Part shown: piece by piece, positions 41,914-54,080 of the stretch
Position numbering within the stretch: the first letter of the stretch is position 1
Layout: each line of letters begins with the position of its first letter
DNA from: Emydura subglobosa
Taxonomy: Eukaryota; Chordata; Testudines; Chelidae
Direction of reading: 5' to 3'
NCBI GenBank assembly: GCA_007922225.1
Contig: ML679961.1
Coordinates: forward strand, 7,175,702 to 7,239,701
Length of the DNA: 64,000 nucleotides
The notes under the pieces: model-generated
What the model saw: the letters and a program-made list of their open reading frames with translations, nothing else
Database searches by the model: none
Told to the model about the DNA's origin: nothing
Made by a program: the position numbers and the translations under genes

Positions 41914-41930
41914 GGGGGGGGGGGGGGGGG
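41914..41930 (+). repeat. G-run, 17 bases
   Basis: Uninterrupted guanines on the plus strand, inside a G-rich stretch (41700-42080). Confidence 0.9.
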
Positions 41931-43129
41931 CTTTCCAGGGGCAGACAGGCTGGTCAGGTGGGGCACATGGGGTGAGGGGAGGGAACTGGGAGCAGGGGGG
42001 AGCCACAAGGAGTGAAGGCAGCTGGGAGGGGTTGTCTCGGGGCGGGATAACAGTCAGGAGGCTGGGGTGTGTCTGGCAGGCCGGATTAGATGCTGTGGGC
42101 AAATGCAGGAAGAACTGGAATAGCCCAAAGCAGGCGGATTTACGGAAGATGAATATGTTTGTCCCAGCGTTTTAAGGGTTAAACAATTTAGCCAAACTCC
42201 TCCGGCTTCCACCTGGTGAAGCAACGACTTTGTGCTACATATAAAACATCACCCAGAACTGTCCTGACAACCTGTGATCGCTCCGGACCCGTGCGATGGC
42301 TCTGAATCTTGCAGCGTCTACACAGAACCCAATCCTGCCAGGTCCTACTCAGGGATGTCGTTTTACTCAGGCGAGCAGGCCCACTGAAGGTAATGGCATG
42401 AGTAAGGAATACTTGGAGAGTAAAGGGTGGCAGGAGCAAGGATGTAATACGGGATTGTGAAGGAAAGAATAAGCCATCTGTGAGCATCTCTGAGCCCACT
42501 GAGCTGCAGGGCATGGCACGCGGGAAGTCAGTTCCTTCTGGTCCTTCCATCTACGCAGTGCTTTAAATGTGCCTGTTGCATTAGGGCTAGTGGGCCTCAT
42601 GCCCACAAGGTTTCAGATTTGTTATCGATGCTATGCTAAGCTGGGTCTCTAACAACGCCTTCTTTCTGAAGCGTGCACTGAACGGTCGAAAGTTTGTGTT
42701 CATCTGGGGGTGTTAGCTGGGGTGGGAAAATCCTCTGCTGATTTTTGGATGTTATCTTCCTTCAGTCATTTCACGTGGTTGTGATCCTGGATTTGGGGGT
42801 TATCAAACCAAACAGTTACTGCACATGACACTGAGCTGTACCTCTGTACCCGGCGAAGGCACAACCTCGGTTAAAGCCGCCCACGTCCCTACATCCAGCA
42901 GAGTTGTCTCAAAAGGCTGCGTAAAACGGGGCCAGGTTGTTAGCAATTGGCCCAGCCTATAACATGAAATCTTGTCAATAACGCATTTGTTTGAACAAAC
43001 CACAGGTATCAGCGCCCTGATAGGGTGACATCTTTGGGTAATGAGCTCGGAGGCTCCAGTTTCCCTTACGCAGGCTCAGATTCCGCAGCCCTGACCCAGG
43101 TGAGACATCTCACTAAATTCTATGGGCTA

Positions 43130-43265
43130 GGTTATTATTAGTGTTATTTGTTCTGCATATGGCCGTCGCCCCTAGGAGCCTGAGTCCTCGACCAGGATCC
43201 CATCGTGCTAGGTGTGGTGTAAACACAGAACAAAAAGATGGCCCCTGCCCCAGATGATAGCCCTG
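43130..43265 (-). mobile_element. MIR-like SINE 3' fragment, antisense
   Basis: 'gttattattagtgttatttg', 'gcccctaggagcctgagtcc', 'ccatcgtgctaggtgtggtg' and 'aaaagatggcccctgcccc' match the antisense of the 3' block that follows the MIR-like body at 24170-24405. Confidence 0.6.
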
Positions 43266-44813
43266 CTGTCTTCCCTGGGAGTGCTCAGATGCTTAGAGCT
43301 GAGGACATGCCGTTTAAGTGCTTTGCTTAGCCGCCTCCATGAACTCAATGGGGCTACTCGTGTGAGCAAGAGCTCACCAGGAAGGGCCAGGGTTGCACAA
43401 TCGAGCCCTGCTTGCACAGGAAGACCTACAGGCGGGCTAGACTGTGCCACTCTTACCCTGAATATTACCTTATTCTGTGAGTGGCCCCGCGGGTTCGATG
43501 GGGCTGCTCACGGAGTGAGGTACCACTCAGCATGACGATGTGCGGCTGAATCAGGCACAGAACGAGCAAAGGGCTCGAGGATCAGGATCAGAATGTGGAG
43601 GATGCAGCTCATTCAGCAAATACATAAACCAAGTAAGTTCCTGGAAAACTAGGTTGTGGAAATACCAAGTGCTTCCATCCACACTGCTCCCCGGGAGAGA
43701 GGCGTCCCAGAAGGAGTTCACATCAGCCCTGTACAAACTGGGGTAGGAAATCTTGCGGGAAACTGTCTCTGAACTAAACCCAGCAAGCTGGGCAGAAGGA
43801 GCCGAGTGCAGAGGAAAGGCTGCACTTTGGCTGAAGGGGAGAGGGAAGCAGGCATTTGAATTTGGCAGCCGCAGAGACTGACTGATGGATTAGCGGCTAG
43901 TGCCTTGGGAAAGACAGAAAGGGTGTCACCCTCATGGAGGCCTGAGCGAACAGCAAAACAAGCTCTCCGTGCGACAGAGAGCGGCACTTTACGCAGTCGG
44001 ATTTTAAGCCATTTCTGCTGGGAGATTTGCCATACATGAACCTTGAAAGCGCTGTTTTATGGAGGCGCCGTGCTCATTTCACTCCTGTGGAAGGGTTCGG
44101 TTAGGAATCTACACTCAGGCCATCCCCAAATCTTGAGCGAGAGGGTGGCTGGCACGCAGCCTTCTACTGAAGACACACGCGCCGCTGGGGATCAGAAATG
44201 GCCGGACACAGCAGCCCGCCTCCTGCTCTGCAAGGGCTGGATCCGGATACCTCTCTCCCACTGAATCGCACTCGCCTGTAGGGAAGATCCTACTGATTTC
44301 AGCAGAGTAAGGCAGCACGCCTGAGTAGTGAGAGGGAGGATGGTCCAGTGCTTAGGTACCATCGGAATCTGGTGCCCAATGGCCTGATTTTATACACACA
44401 AAAGCGTATAAAGGATTCCCAGGGAATAGCTAAAGAACTGAAGCAAAAGAGCCTTCAAAACAAATTCCCTTAAAAATCGGAGCATGTTCAAAAAGCTTAA
44501 AAGTCGCATGTTTAAGCACCCGCTTTCTGTACAGGGTTAGAAAGAAGAGCCTTTTCAATTGCTCCTCCTACAACTGGTTCACGGACTGCCCTGCTGATTG
44601 CAAGACTGTCAGTTAGACGCAGTCTCTGGATCTCCTGCTGGAGAACCCTATTCCTGTGTCGTAGCCAGGACAGGCTGAGCGCCAGTGTTGCTCTGTGGGC
44701 ACTGGGAGGGAAGACAGGCTGTGATAACTGTCTAGTAGCAGCTACTCCTTGGAGAGTCCAAAGGAGGCATTAGTGACCACCCAGAGACAGAAAGGCGGAG
44801 AGCGATCGGCTCA

Positions 44814-45176
<363 letters not shown>

Positions 45177-45224
45177 TTAATTCACACCAAGAAAGATGAA
45201 TTCTGGCCTCATGCATTAAGTGGA

Positions 45225-45360
45225 GGAAGCACTGCCTAGTGGCTGGCCTGGGGTTCAGTGTCTGAGCGCAGCTCTACCCTCTGTAGCTCTGTGACCTTGG
45301 GCAAATCACTGGCGTTAGCCCCGTGCTTTGGTTTCCCCAAATGTAAATAGTGAGAGGAAA
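45225..45360 (+). mobile_element. MIR-like CORE-SINE, sense
   Basis: 'agcactgcctagtggctgg', 'gtagctctgtgaccttggg' and 'caaatcactggcg' follow the MIR order. Confidence 0.6.
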
Positions 45361-45364
45361 GATG

Positions 45365-45470
45365 GGCCAGTGTTTAGGGCACTAGCATGGGACTTGGGAG
45401 ACCAAGACTCAATTCCTAGCTTCCCCCCGTTAGATTTTCCCGTGTGACTTTGGCCAAGTCTATATAAATA
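45365..45470 (+). mobile_element. second SINE-like fragment, sense
   Basis: 'gggccagtgtttagggcac', 'tgggagaccaagactcaat' and 'gtgtgactttggccaagtc' resemble a tRNA-type head fused to a MIR-like body, directly after the previous copy. Confidence 0.5.
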
Positions 45471-45919
45471 GGGCTCGTCTATATAAAATACTTGGTTTGC
45501 GGCAAGCTAAGTTGTGAATCTATCCCGAACTAGCCTGCCATGGACCAAGTGTCCATCTGGACCCTGCTAATGCACACTAACACCTTGTTAGTGCGCTTTA
45601 ATCAACTCCTGTTTTGCAGCGGAGTCAATCAAAGATAAACGTGTGGGTGTGGTGGGTCCCATTGTGCTCGGCACCTTTCAGGTTATCTAAATCCTTGTGG
45701 TAGTTTATCAGCTTAGGACAGGAAATCGAACGTATTAGTGGCACTCAAAAGGTGATCTTTCGGCTGGCAAAGTGAATCTCTTTTAAACGACCTTGCAGCG
45801 GTTTCTATGTTCCCATAGCAGATAATATCCCCTACCTGCACTGTTAATTTGATTTTCCTAGATCATTTATACAGTCTCCATCGCTGCCGTACCTGAGCAC
45901 CTTCAATTAATGCGAGTCA

Positions 45920-46083
45920 GAAAAACGTCAGCTGAACAGTTTTCCATAGGAAAATGCTGTTCGGCCAACACTGAAATGTTTTTGCAGGAACGTGGCGATT
46001 TTGATGGAATTTTTGATGAAAAAATGTAGAAATTATTTGAAATTGAAATGGTATATTTTGTTTTGACCGTCTCATTTCATGCA
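45920..46083. repeat. A/T-rich repeat, left half
   Basis: 'tttttgcaggaacgtggcg', 'ggaatttttgatgaaaaaat' and 'atggtatattttgttttgac' belong to the same family as 32245-32400. The right half seems to resume at about 46505. Confidence 0.45.
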
Positions 46084-46107
46084 AACTACTGAATTAATTA
46101 GTTAATT

Positions 46108-46131
46108 TATTATATTACATTACATTACATT
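46108..46131 (+). repeat. ATTAC microsatellite
   Basis: About four ATTAC units. Read on the minus strand they form a TAATG-type tail right after the end of the non-LTR fragment. Confidence 0.8.
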
Positions 46132-46400
46132 ATCACTTCACTTCTTGAATCCTTTTCCCGTTTACACAGGGTCGGAGGTGTCCACGATTCTTTGCCACTC
46201 CTTCCAGTCCATGGCACGGGTTTGTAGGTCTCGAAGGTCCAGTCCTTTCCAACCTTGTCTAGGCAGTGTCTTTCCATCATATCCTCGGTCTTCCACATCC
46301 TTTCTCGTTGTCCTCTTCTTCCCATATTTTATCTGATGGTCGTTCTTCTCCCATTTTTGTCACATGTCCCGCACACCTCTCCAGCCTATATATCATTGAG
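46132..46400 (-). pseudogene. degenerate non-LTR retrotransposon fragment (end of reverse transcriptase ORF)
   Basis: On the minus strand, split across frames, are LERCAGHVTKMGEERPSDKI, then GCGRPRI, then LDLRDLQTRAMDWKEWQR ending IVDTSDPV and a stop. The order GH-x-RM, GRPR, then A-D-W/R-K-E-W-R is typical of the C-terminus of LINE reverse transcriptase proteins. The frame is broken by at least one stop and one frameshift. A very short 3' UTR and a pentanucleotide tail follow, which suggests an RTE-like clade; this clade call is tentative. Confidence 0.65.
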
Positions 46401-46504
46401 TCCCAAGTTCATCTTCCCTCTAATTTCTTCTGTGCGCACTCCGACTACACTCCACTTGCCTGGCATTCATTATCGTTCATTGTATAACATTCTAGTAAGT
46501 TAAT

Positions 46505-46670
46505 GTTTTGACGTTCTCAAAACAAAACCTTTCAATAAGGTTGTTTCAGTGTTTCTGGATCAATTATTTTTGGAACTTCAGTCCTGTGGAAAACTTTGAA
46601 ATTGGAACTTTTCACCCCGATGCAGGAGAAAAACAAATTTCAAAATGTTGGAATTTCCCCCAGGTTCTGC
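46505..46670. repeat. A/T-rich repeat, right half
   Basis: 'gttctcaaaacaaaaccttt', 'caattatttttggaacttca' and 'gaaattggaacttttcac' resemble the A/T-rich family; probably the far side of the copy interrupted by the non-LTR fragment. Confidence 0.4.
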
Positions 46671-46674
46671 AAGC

Positions 46675-46880
46675 AGCTCCACGCATCATCTTTACATACT
46701 TATCCTCACAACACCCCTGAGAGGCCAGGCAGTGCTATTACACCCATTTTACAGGGGGGAACTGAAGCACAGAGAGACTAAGTAACTTGCCCAAGATCAC
46801 ATAGGAAATCTGTGGCACAGCAAGGAACTGAATGCAGCTCTCTGGGGTCCCGGGTCAGCACCCTATCCCTTCCAACACTA
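46675..46880 (-). mobile_element. MIR-like CORE-SINE, antisense
   Basis: 'cacccattttacaggggg', 'cacagagagactaagtaac', 'ttgcccaagatcacatagg' and 'ggaactgaatgcagctctc' give the antisense MIR body. Confidence 0.75.
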
Positions 46881-47754
46881 AGGTCACTTATACTGCATCA
46901 GTCTCAAAACTGCATTTTCTCAGACGTGTTCTTTTGTTTGAAACACGCATTGGTTGAACCATTCCTGCAAACAGTGCCTGAGAGCAGTTTCTTGCAAGTT
47001 TCCCATTATTTAAACTAGACGGGTTCTGATTGGAGGCATAAGCGGCGTGGACTGTTTCTGCCCATGGACTGGAGGGGCGCAGCACGAATTCTCACGATTA
47101 CAAACTGAACATCCGCTTTCTAGAATACTCCATCATATTGGCCAAAAATCTGCTGTTTCTAGGAACATCTCCGTAGGCAAAGGTATTTGCTGCTAGAATA
47201 TTTGTGGAAAGTGACTGCCAACGCAGCACAAACACAGCCCATGAAAACTCATTTTGAAATCTCAGCTTGTATTTGCAGAACTTCTATTGCAGTACCAACC
47301 AATATCCAATGACCTCCCTCCTACCCCCTGGGATGATGAGGCAGAGTGGTCCAGAGGGAGATCCGTGTTTGAGTTCGAATTAGAAGCCAGTCCCAGGTTC
47401 AGACTGCTGGAAACAAGACTCTCCCGCAGTGCAAACAATCCTCTGCACACCAGCATTTTCTTAAGCACCCTTTGGGTGCCTCTCTGGAGCCACAACGTTG
47501 ACTTTGGCAGCCAGGGATTGCACCTCGCCCCTGAAATCAGGCCGTGCGTGTCTCAAGACAGGCATGCAAAATCAGCAGCTCCTGGTGAACATGATTTTTT
47601 TTGTAGAAGCAAGCCTGAGATAGAAAGGTCAACCCCAGATTTCAGCACTCCTTCCCTCCCCCCCGCATATTTCCGGGTCTCCCGTTTCAGGGCTTTTGCT
47701 TTGGGCTTGTCTCCAAAAAAGTCTTGCAAAATGTAATTGGTGGAAAAATATCTG

Positions 47755-48020
47755 ATTAGTAAAATGCATTTCTCCATCATTATTTGTATTGTGTTATGCT
47801 CATGCCTAGAGGCCCCGATCTGGACTCCACTGCACAGGGCGCTGTACATGCATACAGGTACAGTCCCCATCTCCAGGCTCCAAGAGTTTACAGTCTGAAC
47901 AGGCAAGAGGAGACACAGTAGAGGAATTTGCCCAGGATTATCCAGCAAGCCAGTGGCAGAGCTGGGAAGAGAACCCAGGTCTGTAGAATCCCAGATCCAT
48001 GCTGAAGCTACTGTCCTATC
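47755..48020 (-). mobile_element. MIR-like CORE-SINE with 3' block, antisense
   Basis: The 3' block ('attatttgtattgtg', 'gcctagaggccccgatctgg', 'gggcgctgtacatgcatac') precedes the body ('gaggaatttgcccaggatt', 'cagtggcagagctgggaag', 'agaacccaggtctg'). Order and orientation agree with the sense copy at 24170-24405. Confidence 0.75.
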
Positions 48021-49020
48021 TTATTTAATGTCAGCCCCCCTGCAGAACTACCAAGTGAAACTGTTTTAAAAGGGGTTGGCAGCGACAATGACTGCACAGC
48101 AAGTGTGCAGAGGGACTGCTCCTTCCTGCCTTTTAGACCTCATTAGAGCAAAGCTTCATTTGTCAGCGTGGCTGGTGGTCTGCCTGATTCCTGGCAAGGC
48201 TGGCTCTCAGCAAAATGGAGTTACGGCTGCAAAATTGCTCACTCCCGTGACTACATCCTTGCAATCAATTGCTCCTGCATTATGCAAAAGGGGAGCTGGC
48301 AAGATGATGCACAGCAGTGCTGATGCCTGGGCATCATCTGCATAAGCAAATGCGGCTGAATGGCAGCACATGAGGATTTATCCCAGGGAATCACAGGCAA
48401 ATGGACAGCAGCAGAGCAGAGGGAAGCATAAGGGGCAGTAAATCCATTCGCTGTAGCTTTTTTCCCTTTCTCAGGCCCCAAGAACTGTCCCTGTTTATCT
48501 ACTTCAGTGATTCAACAAAGCTCTGCAGAGAGCAGTGGCTCAAGCTGGGAGGCAGGGCAGGGGGTATTCTTTTATTTGTGGAGACCGAGCCGGAAAGCAG
48601 GAAAAATCCTGGGAACGAGGTTTTGTCACAAAATGTAGCTGCACAAATCAGTCCCAGTAGTTCTGTTTGCCTTTGCTCTGAGTTAACAACAGTTTCACTG
48701 AGCAGCAAGGCAACCCAGAGATGATTGCTTGTTGCTTTAGTTTTGCAACACACTTGATTCTCGCCTTTGAACCGTGTTGGAGATTTTCATCACATACCCC
48801 AGTAAAATCATGAGCAGCCTGCCGGAGCCAGGGGTATGGAATGCTTTTCTCTCCCCAGCCAGGCGTTAGCCTGTCTCTCCACGTATAAGATGGCAGAGGT
48901 ACAATTCAAACAGCTGCCTCTTGAAGTTTTGGACAGGAATGAGTCAAATTTCTTTGCTGTTTATTCTGCAATTCCAGAAATTATCTGCAGAGAAGTTTTG
49001 TTTTTTTATTTTTGGAGTGG

Positions 49021-49034
49021 TTTTTTTTTTTTTT
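49021..49034 (+). repeat. T-run followed by GCAG
   Basis: Fourteen thymines followed by GCAGCAG. It resembles a plus-strand 3' splice site, but no plus-strand exon follows. Confidence 0.8.
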
Positions 49035-49362
49035 GCAGCAGTCCCTCAAATTGCAAGCGAGATGCAAAAGCAAATGCTGCAGCTACTGAGCCAGTGACAG
49101 GCACCTAAACTCAAGTTGTGCTCTGCCTGCTGCATGTTCTGAATTGCCAATTTCAGCCTCCCCGTGCTTTTGCATGACACTCTTGTAAGCCTCTCTCCAG
49201 TGGTACTGATTTCAAGACACTATTTTTCCACCTCTGCATCTTACAACAAATCTCTGCTCACAACAGGCATGCAAGGAAAAAGGGAAGAAGAGCTATTGAC
49301 TGCCAGCGCAGGAAGGGACACAAGGTCACAGTGTGTAGTGCCTGGCAACACCGCCTAAAATT

Positions 49363-49378
49363 AAAAAAAAAAAAAAAA
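49363..49378 (+). repeat. poly-A run
   Basis: Sixteen adenines; no SINE body is recognised upstream. Confidence 0.8.
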
Positions 49379-49812
49379 GGATTTGGTATCAAAGAGATTA
49401 GAAAGTAAACCAATGGGAGCAGTTTAATGGACCAGAAAACGACTTTACTGCTGCTTTCACAGGAAGCTATAATACAACCTCCTTGATTTCTGCATTTCCT
49501 ATGCCATTTATTGTAGCAGAGTCATTAGGACGCGGAGCTAATTGGCAAATGCATCTCTAATAAAAACAGCCTTGCTCAGTCAGCCCTCTACCCCTCCCCC
49601 CATGGCATCCCCAGGCACAACATCCATCGGATAAAGGGATGCTGTTGAAACCCATATCCCAGAGGGCAGCAGGGCCTGATTTGTAGAGCCTTGGGCAGAT
49701 ACAAAATTTGTATCCACATCTGATCCGTGATCCGCAAACATGGTCTGCAGATATCTGCATCTGTGGACATAAAGCGGATATCTGCAGATCTGCAGGGCTC
49801 TACAGATTTGGA

Positions 49813-49895
49813 TCTCCCTTACGCTGGTGTAAAGCAGGAGAGCACAGTGGAGAAACACTGATGTAAAAGAGGTGTGGAATCAGAATCAGGTCCTA
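49813..49895. repeat. short inverted repeat of the 'ctggtgtaaa' family
   Basis: TTACGCTGGTGTAAAGCAGG is followed by GATGTAAAAGAGGTGTGGAATCAGAATCAGG, a diverged member of the same fold-back family. Confidence 0.45.
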
Positions 49896-49941
49896 CAGAG
49901 TTGACCCCTGGCGAGCTCAGTGTAACTGGACTAGCACTGTG

Positions 49942-50030
49942 GTGGGCCAAATTGTCTGCAGGTGTAAACTGGTGCAGTTCCATTGCAGGCACTGATGCTG
50001 CACCTATTTACACCAGAAGAGCATCTGACG
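49942..50030. repeat. short inverted repeat of the 'ggtgtaaactgg' family
   Basis: The left arm GCAGGTGTAAACTGGTGCAG pairs with the right arm CTGCACCTATTTACACCAG around a 'cattgcagg' centre. Same family as 49813-49895. Confidence 0.6.
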
Positions 50031-53029
50031 CTCTATTTTTTAGTATCTAGGTCCGAGAATCCCATCACAGTGGATAAAAGTCTTGACTTAGCGATGCAAT
50101 AACGACCCGTTCTGAGGAGCAGAGCCGGGTCAGACGAGATAAGGACCATGGAGGGAAGTCGGGGTCGGGGGCATCCCTGCATCGGCTTCCTCTGCATCCA
50201 TATAAAATCCCTGCTTATCATCCTCACCCAAGTTGCAGGCCTTTGACAGTTTCCATCTCTGCCTCCATCTCCTCCTCCTCCTGTTCCTCTCTGCTAATCA
50301 CATAGCTAGACAGGATCAACTCTGGATTTAACCCCTCCGGGTCAAAGCCATTAGCCTGGGTTTATCCTGGTATCGAAGAGATCAGAATTTGTCCGCCCCC
50401 CCATGCATAGCCTTGGTGCCTTCTTTTACCTGTCCCAAGTGCCTGGAACGGCGCCTGTATTCAGAGCCCTCTGTGTCCTCCTTTAGCTCCCTCCTTAAAA
50501 ACCCCGTCTGGTGGAGCCATCTTCATACACCAACCTCTTCCTCCGCTGCCCCACACCTTCACACAGGTGGAAATGGTGGCCCGGGCTGGATAGCAGGGGT
50601 TACGGCATTACCTGGTTAGCAAAGACCCAGCTGGAGAATTTAGCTTTATAATTCAAGTCAAGTATTTCTGCTGCTCTGGGGCGGCACCTCTCCCAGTGCT
50701 GCTCACAAGGACTGGGTCTTCGAGGTGGACTGCAAAGCAAAATCCCGGCGCTTGTGCTTTTCACCGCTCCTTTATAAGGACAGTGCGATGTTAGAAGCTT
50801 GGTCCTGTTTTTTTCTCATAGGCATTTCAGGGCCTGGCTGCCCTCTTTTCCGTGGAGGTCTCTGGCAGTCTTTTGGTGACTGGGAGCCAGCTGAAACCTG
50901 AGAGGGAGAGACGGGCTATGGGACACACGCAGTGCCCCTTTCTCCTCTCGGCTGGGAACCCGGAGAGGCGCAGCTCATGTGCCGGCATCCTGCGGCGTCC
51001 ATGTCACACTCCCAGCCCTCAAAGGGGTTGCCAAGTTTGTCCAGAAATAAAGGAAACTCTGGGTAGTCTTTCACGTTGTGTGTGTGCAGCACGGAGCCCA
51101 GCGTGGGGCTGGTATCACGTTTATTGTCGCTCCTTCCCCCTTCTAACGCCAAGAACAAGCCGGGGCAAATCGTGTACATAACATCTTTATGCACCGTGAA
51201 GCGGCAGCCTAGGAACTAAACCGAACGTCCTGTTTGCTTCGCTGTTCACCTGCAGCGGTCCCCAGATCCTTTGCCACTGCAGAGGCTTCCCAGGAGTCGC
51301 AAAGCCCCGTCTTCAGCGCCACGATCTTACTGTCATAGCTAGCCCTCAGGCCAGCGCTGGAACGAAACACGCGCCACACGCCGCGGCTACGGGCTGGCAG
51401 CGCAGGACTTGGCTTCGGCCTCCCGTCAATGTTCTCTCAGCGCCAGGTCCCCTTCCCTCCCGGATTCGGCTCTGCCAGCTCCCGGAGCTCCCTTAGCTTC
51501 CAGAGGTAGGCGAGAGCCATTTCCATAATCAAAGCCAGACACCGTTAAGAAATGATCCGCACTGCGCAGGCCAGGTGGCTCTGTATAACCTGGCAATAGC
51601 CTGGATCCGACCACTTATTCTTCCTGCTGACATGCACTTGGGTTTGTCTTTACGCAGCTAGTCCCACCTGACGGTCTGGAGCCGATGCTGTAACCTGTGG
51701 GCCCATTACTGGGCACCTTCCCCACACTCAGGCCGAGGTGGGGGGCAGGGACCCAGCCAGTTCAGTGCCCTGTCAGTAGAAGGCTCCATAATCCCCCAGA
51801 GGGTCTGTGCGGGGTGGGAGCAGCCTGGCAGCTGGCTGTAGGGAAAAGGGTGGATGGCAGGCGGCCTGGACCTGGATGCATGACAGCAAAAATGCAGAGG
51901 GCCCGGGCCCTACGCTGAGACTGTTTCCTTTCTAGCTCCCTGCTGCCTTTCCCCAGGGGCTGGGTTAGGAGCTGCAGGGCTGGGGGTTTTGAAGATGTCT
52001 TTGTGCCTAGGGAACGGGCACCCTGCATTTTGCGAGCCCTGGCGAAGCCTCCTCTGTTCTCTCTGTAAAGGTGTGAGTGCTGGGGTCTGCAGAGCCCAGT
52101 GCCTGGACAACCTACGCCGCTGGCCTCCAAAGCCATGGGCCCGGGCACTCTCCCAGACGTCGAGAGGGCCCTGGCGGACACCAGCACTCTGCAGGGGGGT
52201 GGCTCACAATACGGTCCCAGCTGTGGCCGCAGAATCGGAGTGTGCCCCTCCAGCCCAGCAGGGCTGAAGGATCAGCTGAGTGAGGCTGACGGAGTACAAC
52301 AGTGATGCTGAAAACCCCTCCTGGTGAGAACGTTTGTCTCCTACTCTTTTCAGCAGGACCGGAGCCATGTGCAGCATGAAGATCTGTGGCAGATATCTGT
52401 ACAATCCACAACAATTAGCTACCAAAGACCTGGTTGGCTATCCTGGCATACTCAGCTGTGAATGCCCTTTGCACTGTACCCACAAAGACAACGTCTGACT
52501 CAAAGAAACTTACAGCAAGACAGTCACCCGTCTGGAGACTAAACGCTCCAAGTCATCCTGTTTGGTCCATCAAGCAACATTAATTAATGCAAAATTACAA
52601 TGCAGAAATGCATGTGGGGGACTTGAACGAATGCTCAACATCTTCATGAAGGTTAGTGCAACAGCACGGACTACAATCTGAATTCACAATGGCAGGACAC
52701 AGGGAAACAACAGCTTATTCGTTTTTTAATGTGGCAGCAGGCGCCGCCACAGAGTGGAGTGAAATGGTCGCTCGGATCTGTAAACCCAGCCTGCCAGTGC
52801 ATTTCCGAAGGACCTCTGCCCTCGGATGAAACCCTAACTTCACTGCAGGCTTTCACGTCTGAGGATTTAAAGAGTCAGGCACATGAAACAGAAGTGCAGA
52901 TTTTACATGAGAAAATAACCCAGCAAGCTGCACTGGTGTGTGCGTATTTAGTGCACAGAAATGACACCGCCGGCCCCTCCGGCCTCTGTTTGTCCACAGT
53001 ATGGGCATGAACTGGGGGAGGAAGCTGTG

Positions 53030-54080
53030 ATGGGGTGTGTACCTCCACGCTGTCAGAGAATGAGTTTAGTGGTGCCAAGCCACAAGCAGTGCTGCTGCTG
53101 GCACCTGATGAGTGGACCAAGCCCAGTGTAGGATTAGGCCCAGCTGGGAAGGAGCTGAGTGGCTGAATTAAGGTAGGACTTCAGGGCAGCAGAAGAGAGG
53201 CAGGAGACCCTGCGGGAGGGTCAGCTTTGAGGTCCTCTCCTGAGATGAGAGATCTGGCAAAGGGACCAGGGAGACAGTGGGAAGCTACAGGGCAGAGCAA
53301 GCTCCTGTGGTGCACCTGGACAAAATGAAGGTGGGCTGTTTTTCTAAGAGCTCTGCTTTAGGAGTTATTTGGGGGCAGTTCTCTGGCCTGCATCATACAG
53401 GAGGTCAGATTGGTCCGGTCTGGACTGGGAATCCACGAAAAGGGCCGGACCCCAGCGAGGCAGCCCCAGGGGTCGGGGCTCTGGAGGAAAGAGGCAGGAC
53501 ACACAAAAAGCCTTGGAGGAGGCAGACAGCAGCCGGGTCTGCAAGGAGAAAGCGGGTCTGGGAGGTGGCGTTTGGTACAAGAGCTGAATCGAGCCCGGGA
53601 AGGGGCGAAGAGTCTGCTGAGAAGTGAGCCCAGGACGGGGCTGAGGAAAAGGGCCTGGAGACGGGCTGAGGTAGGGGGTGGCGCAGGGAGGAAGAAAGGA
53701 GCCTGCGGGGGCAGACCGTAGCTCCCTGAGCTGGAACCCGGCGGGACGGCCTGGGCTCCCCGACCAGCCACCGACGAATGGGGTGAGAAGGGCCCCCGAT
53801 ACACGGCGTGTAAGGACCATTGGCCCTAGAGATGGGCCGAAGACCGGCTGTGAGGTTGTCGGATTGTTTGTTGGGACTCTCGCTTGCCCCGGAAGGTGGG
53901 AGGGGCTGTCGGCCAGCGGCACCAGAGGAAGACAGCCTACAATGCCGTGCCCAGCCACAAGGGGACGTGCCAACTGGTGAGTCATCTTCTATAGAAGGTG
54001 TGCGTGTATGAAGGGGAATCCAAGTGACAAATATTTAGAAGGACCAATAAAGGGGGAGGGTGGGGATGGGTAGGGAGGCG
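53030..54080. other. G-rich purine-biased stretch, unassigned
   Basis: Both strands have long open frames here (up to about 206 codons on the minus strand), caused by low stop-codon frequency in G/C-rich, purine-biased DNA. Peptides are proline- or glycine/arginine-rich with no domain. 'gctgtgatggggtgtgtacc' near its start resembles the beginning of a turtle repeat. I do not call a gene. Confidence 0.4.

Noticed and set aside
49021..49040. Plus-strand polypyrimidine tract plus GCAG as a 3' splice site
   Set aside because: No open exon with a donor follows on the plus strand, and no plus-strand gene is seen.
53365..53985. Open frame of 206 codons on the minus strand
   Set aside because: The peptide is proline/serine-rich with no domain, and long frames exist on both strands here. 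The cause is G/C-rich, purine-biased composition rather than a gene.
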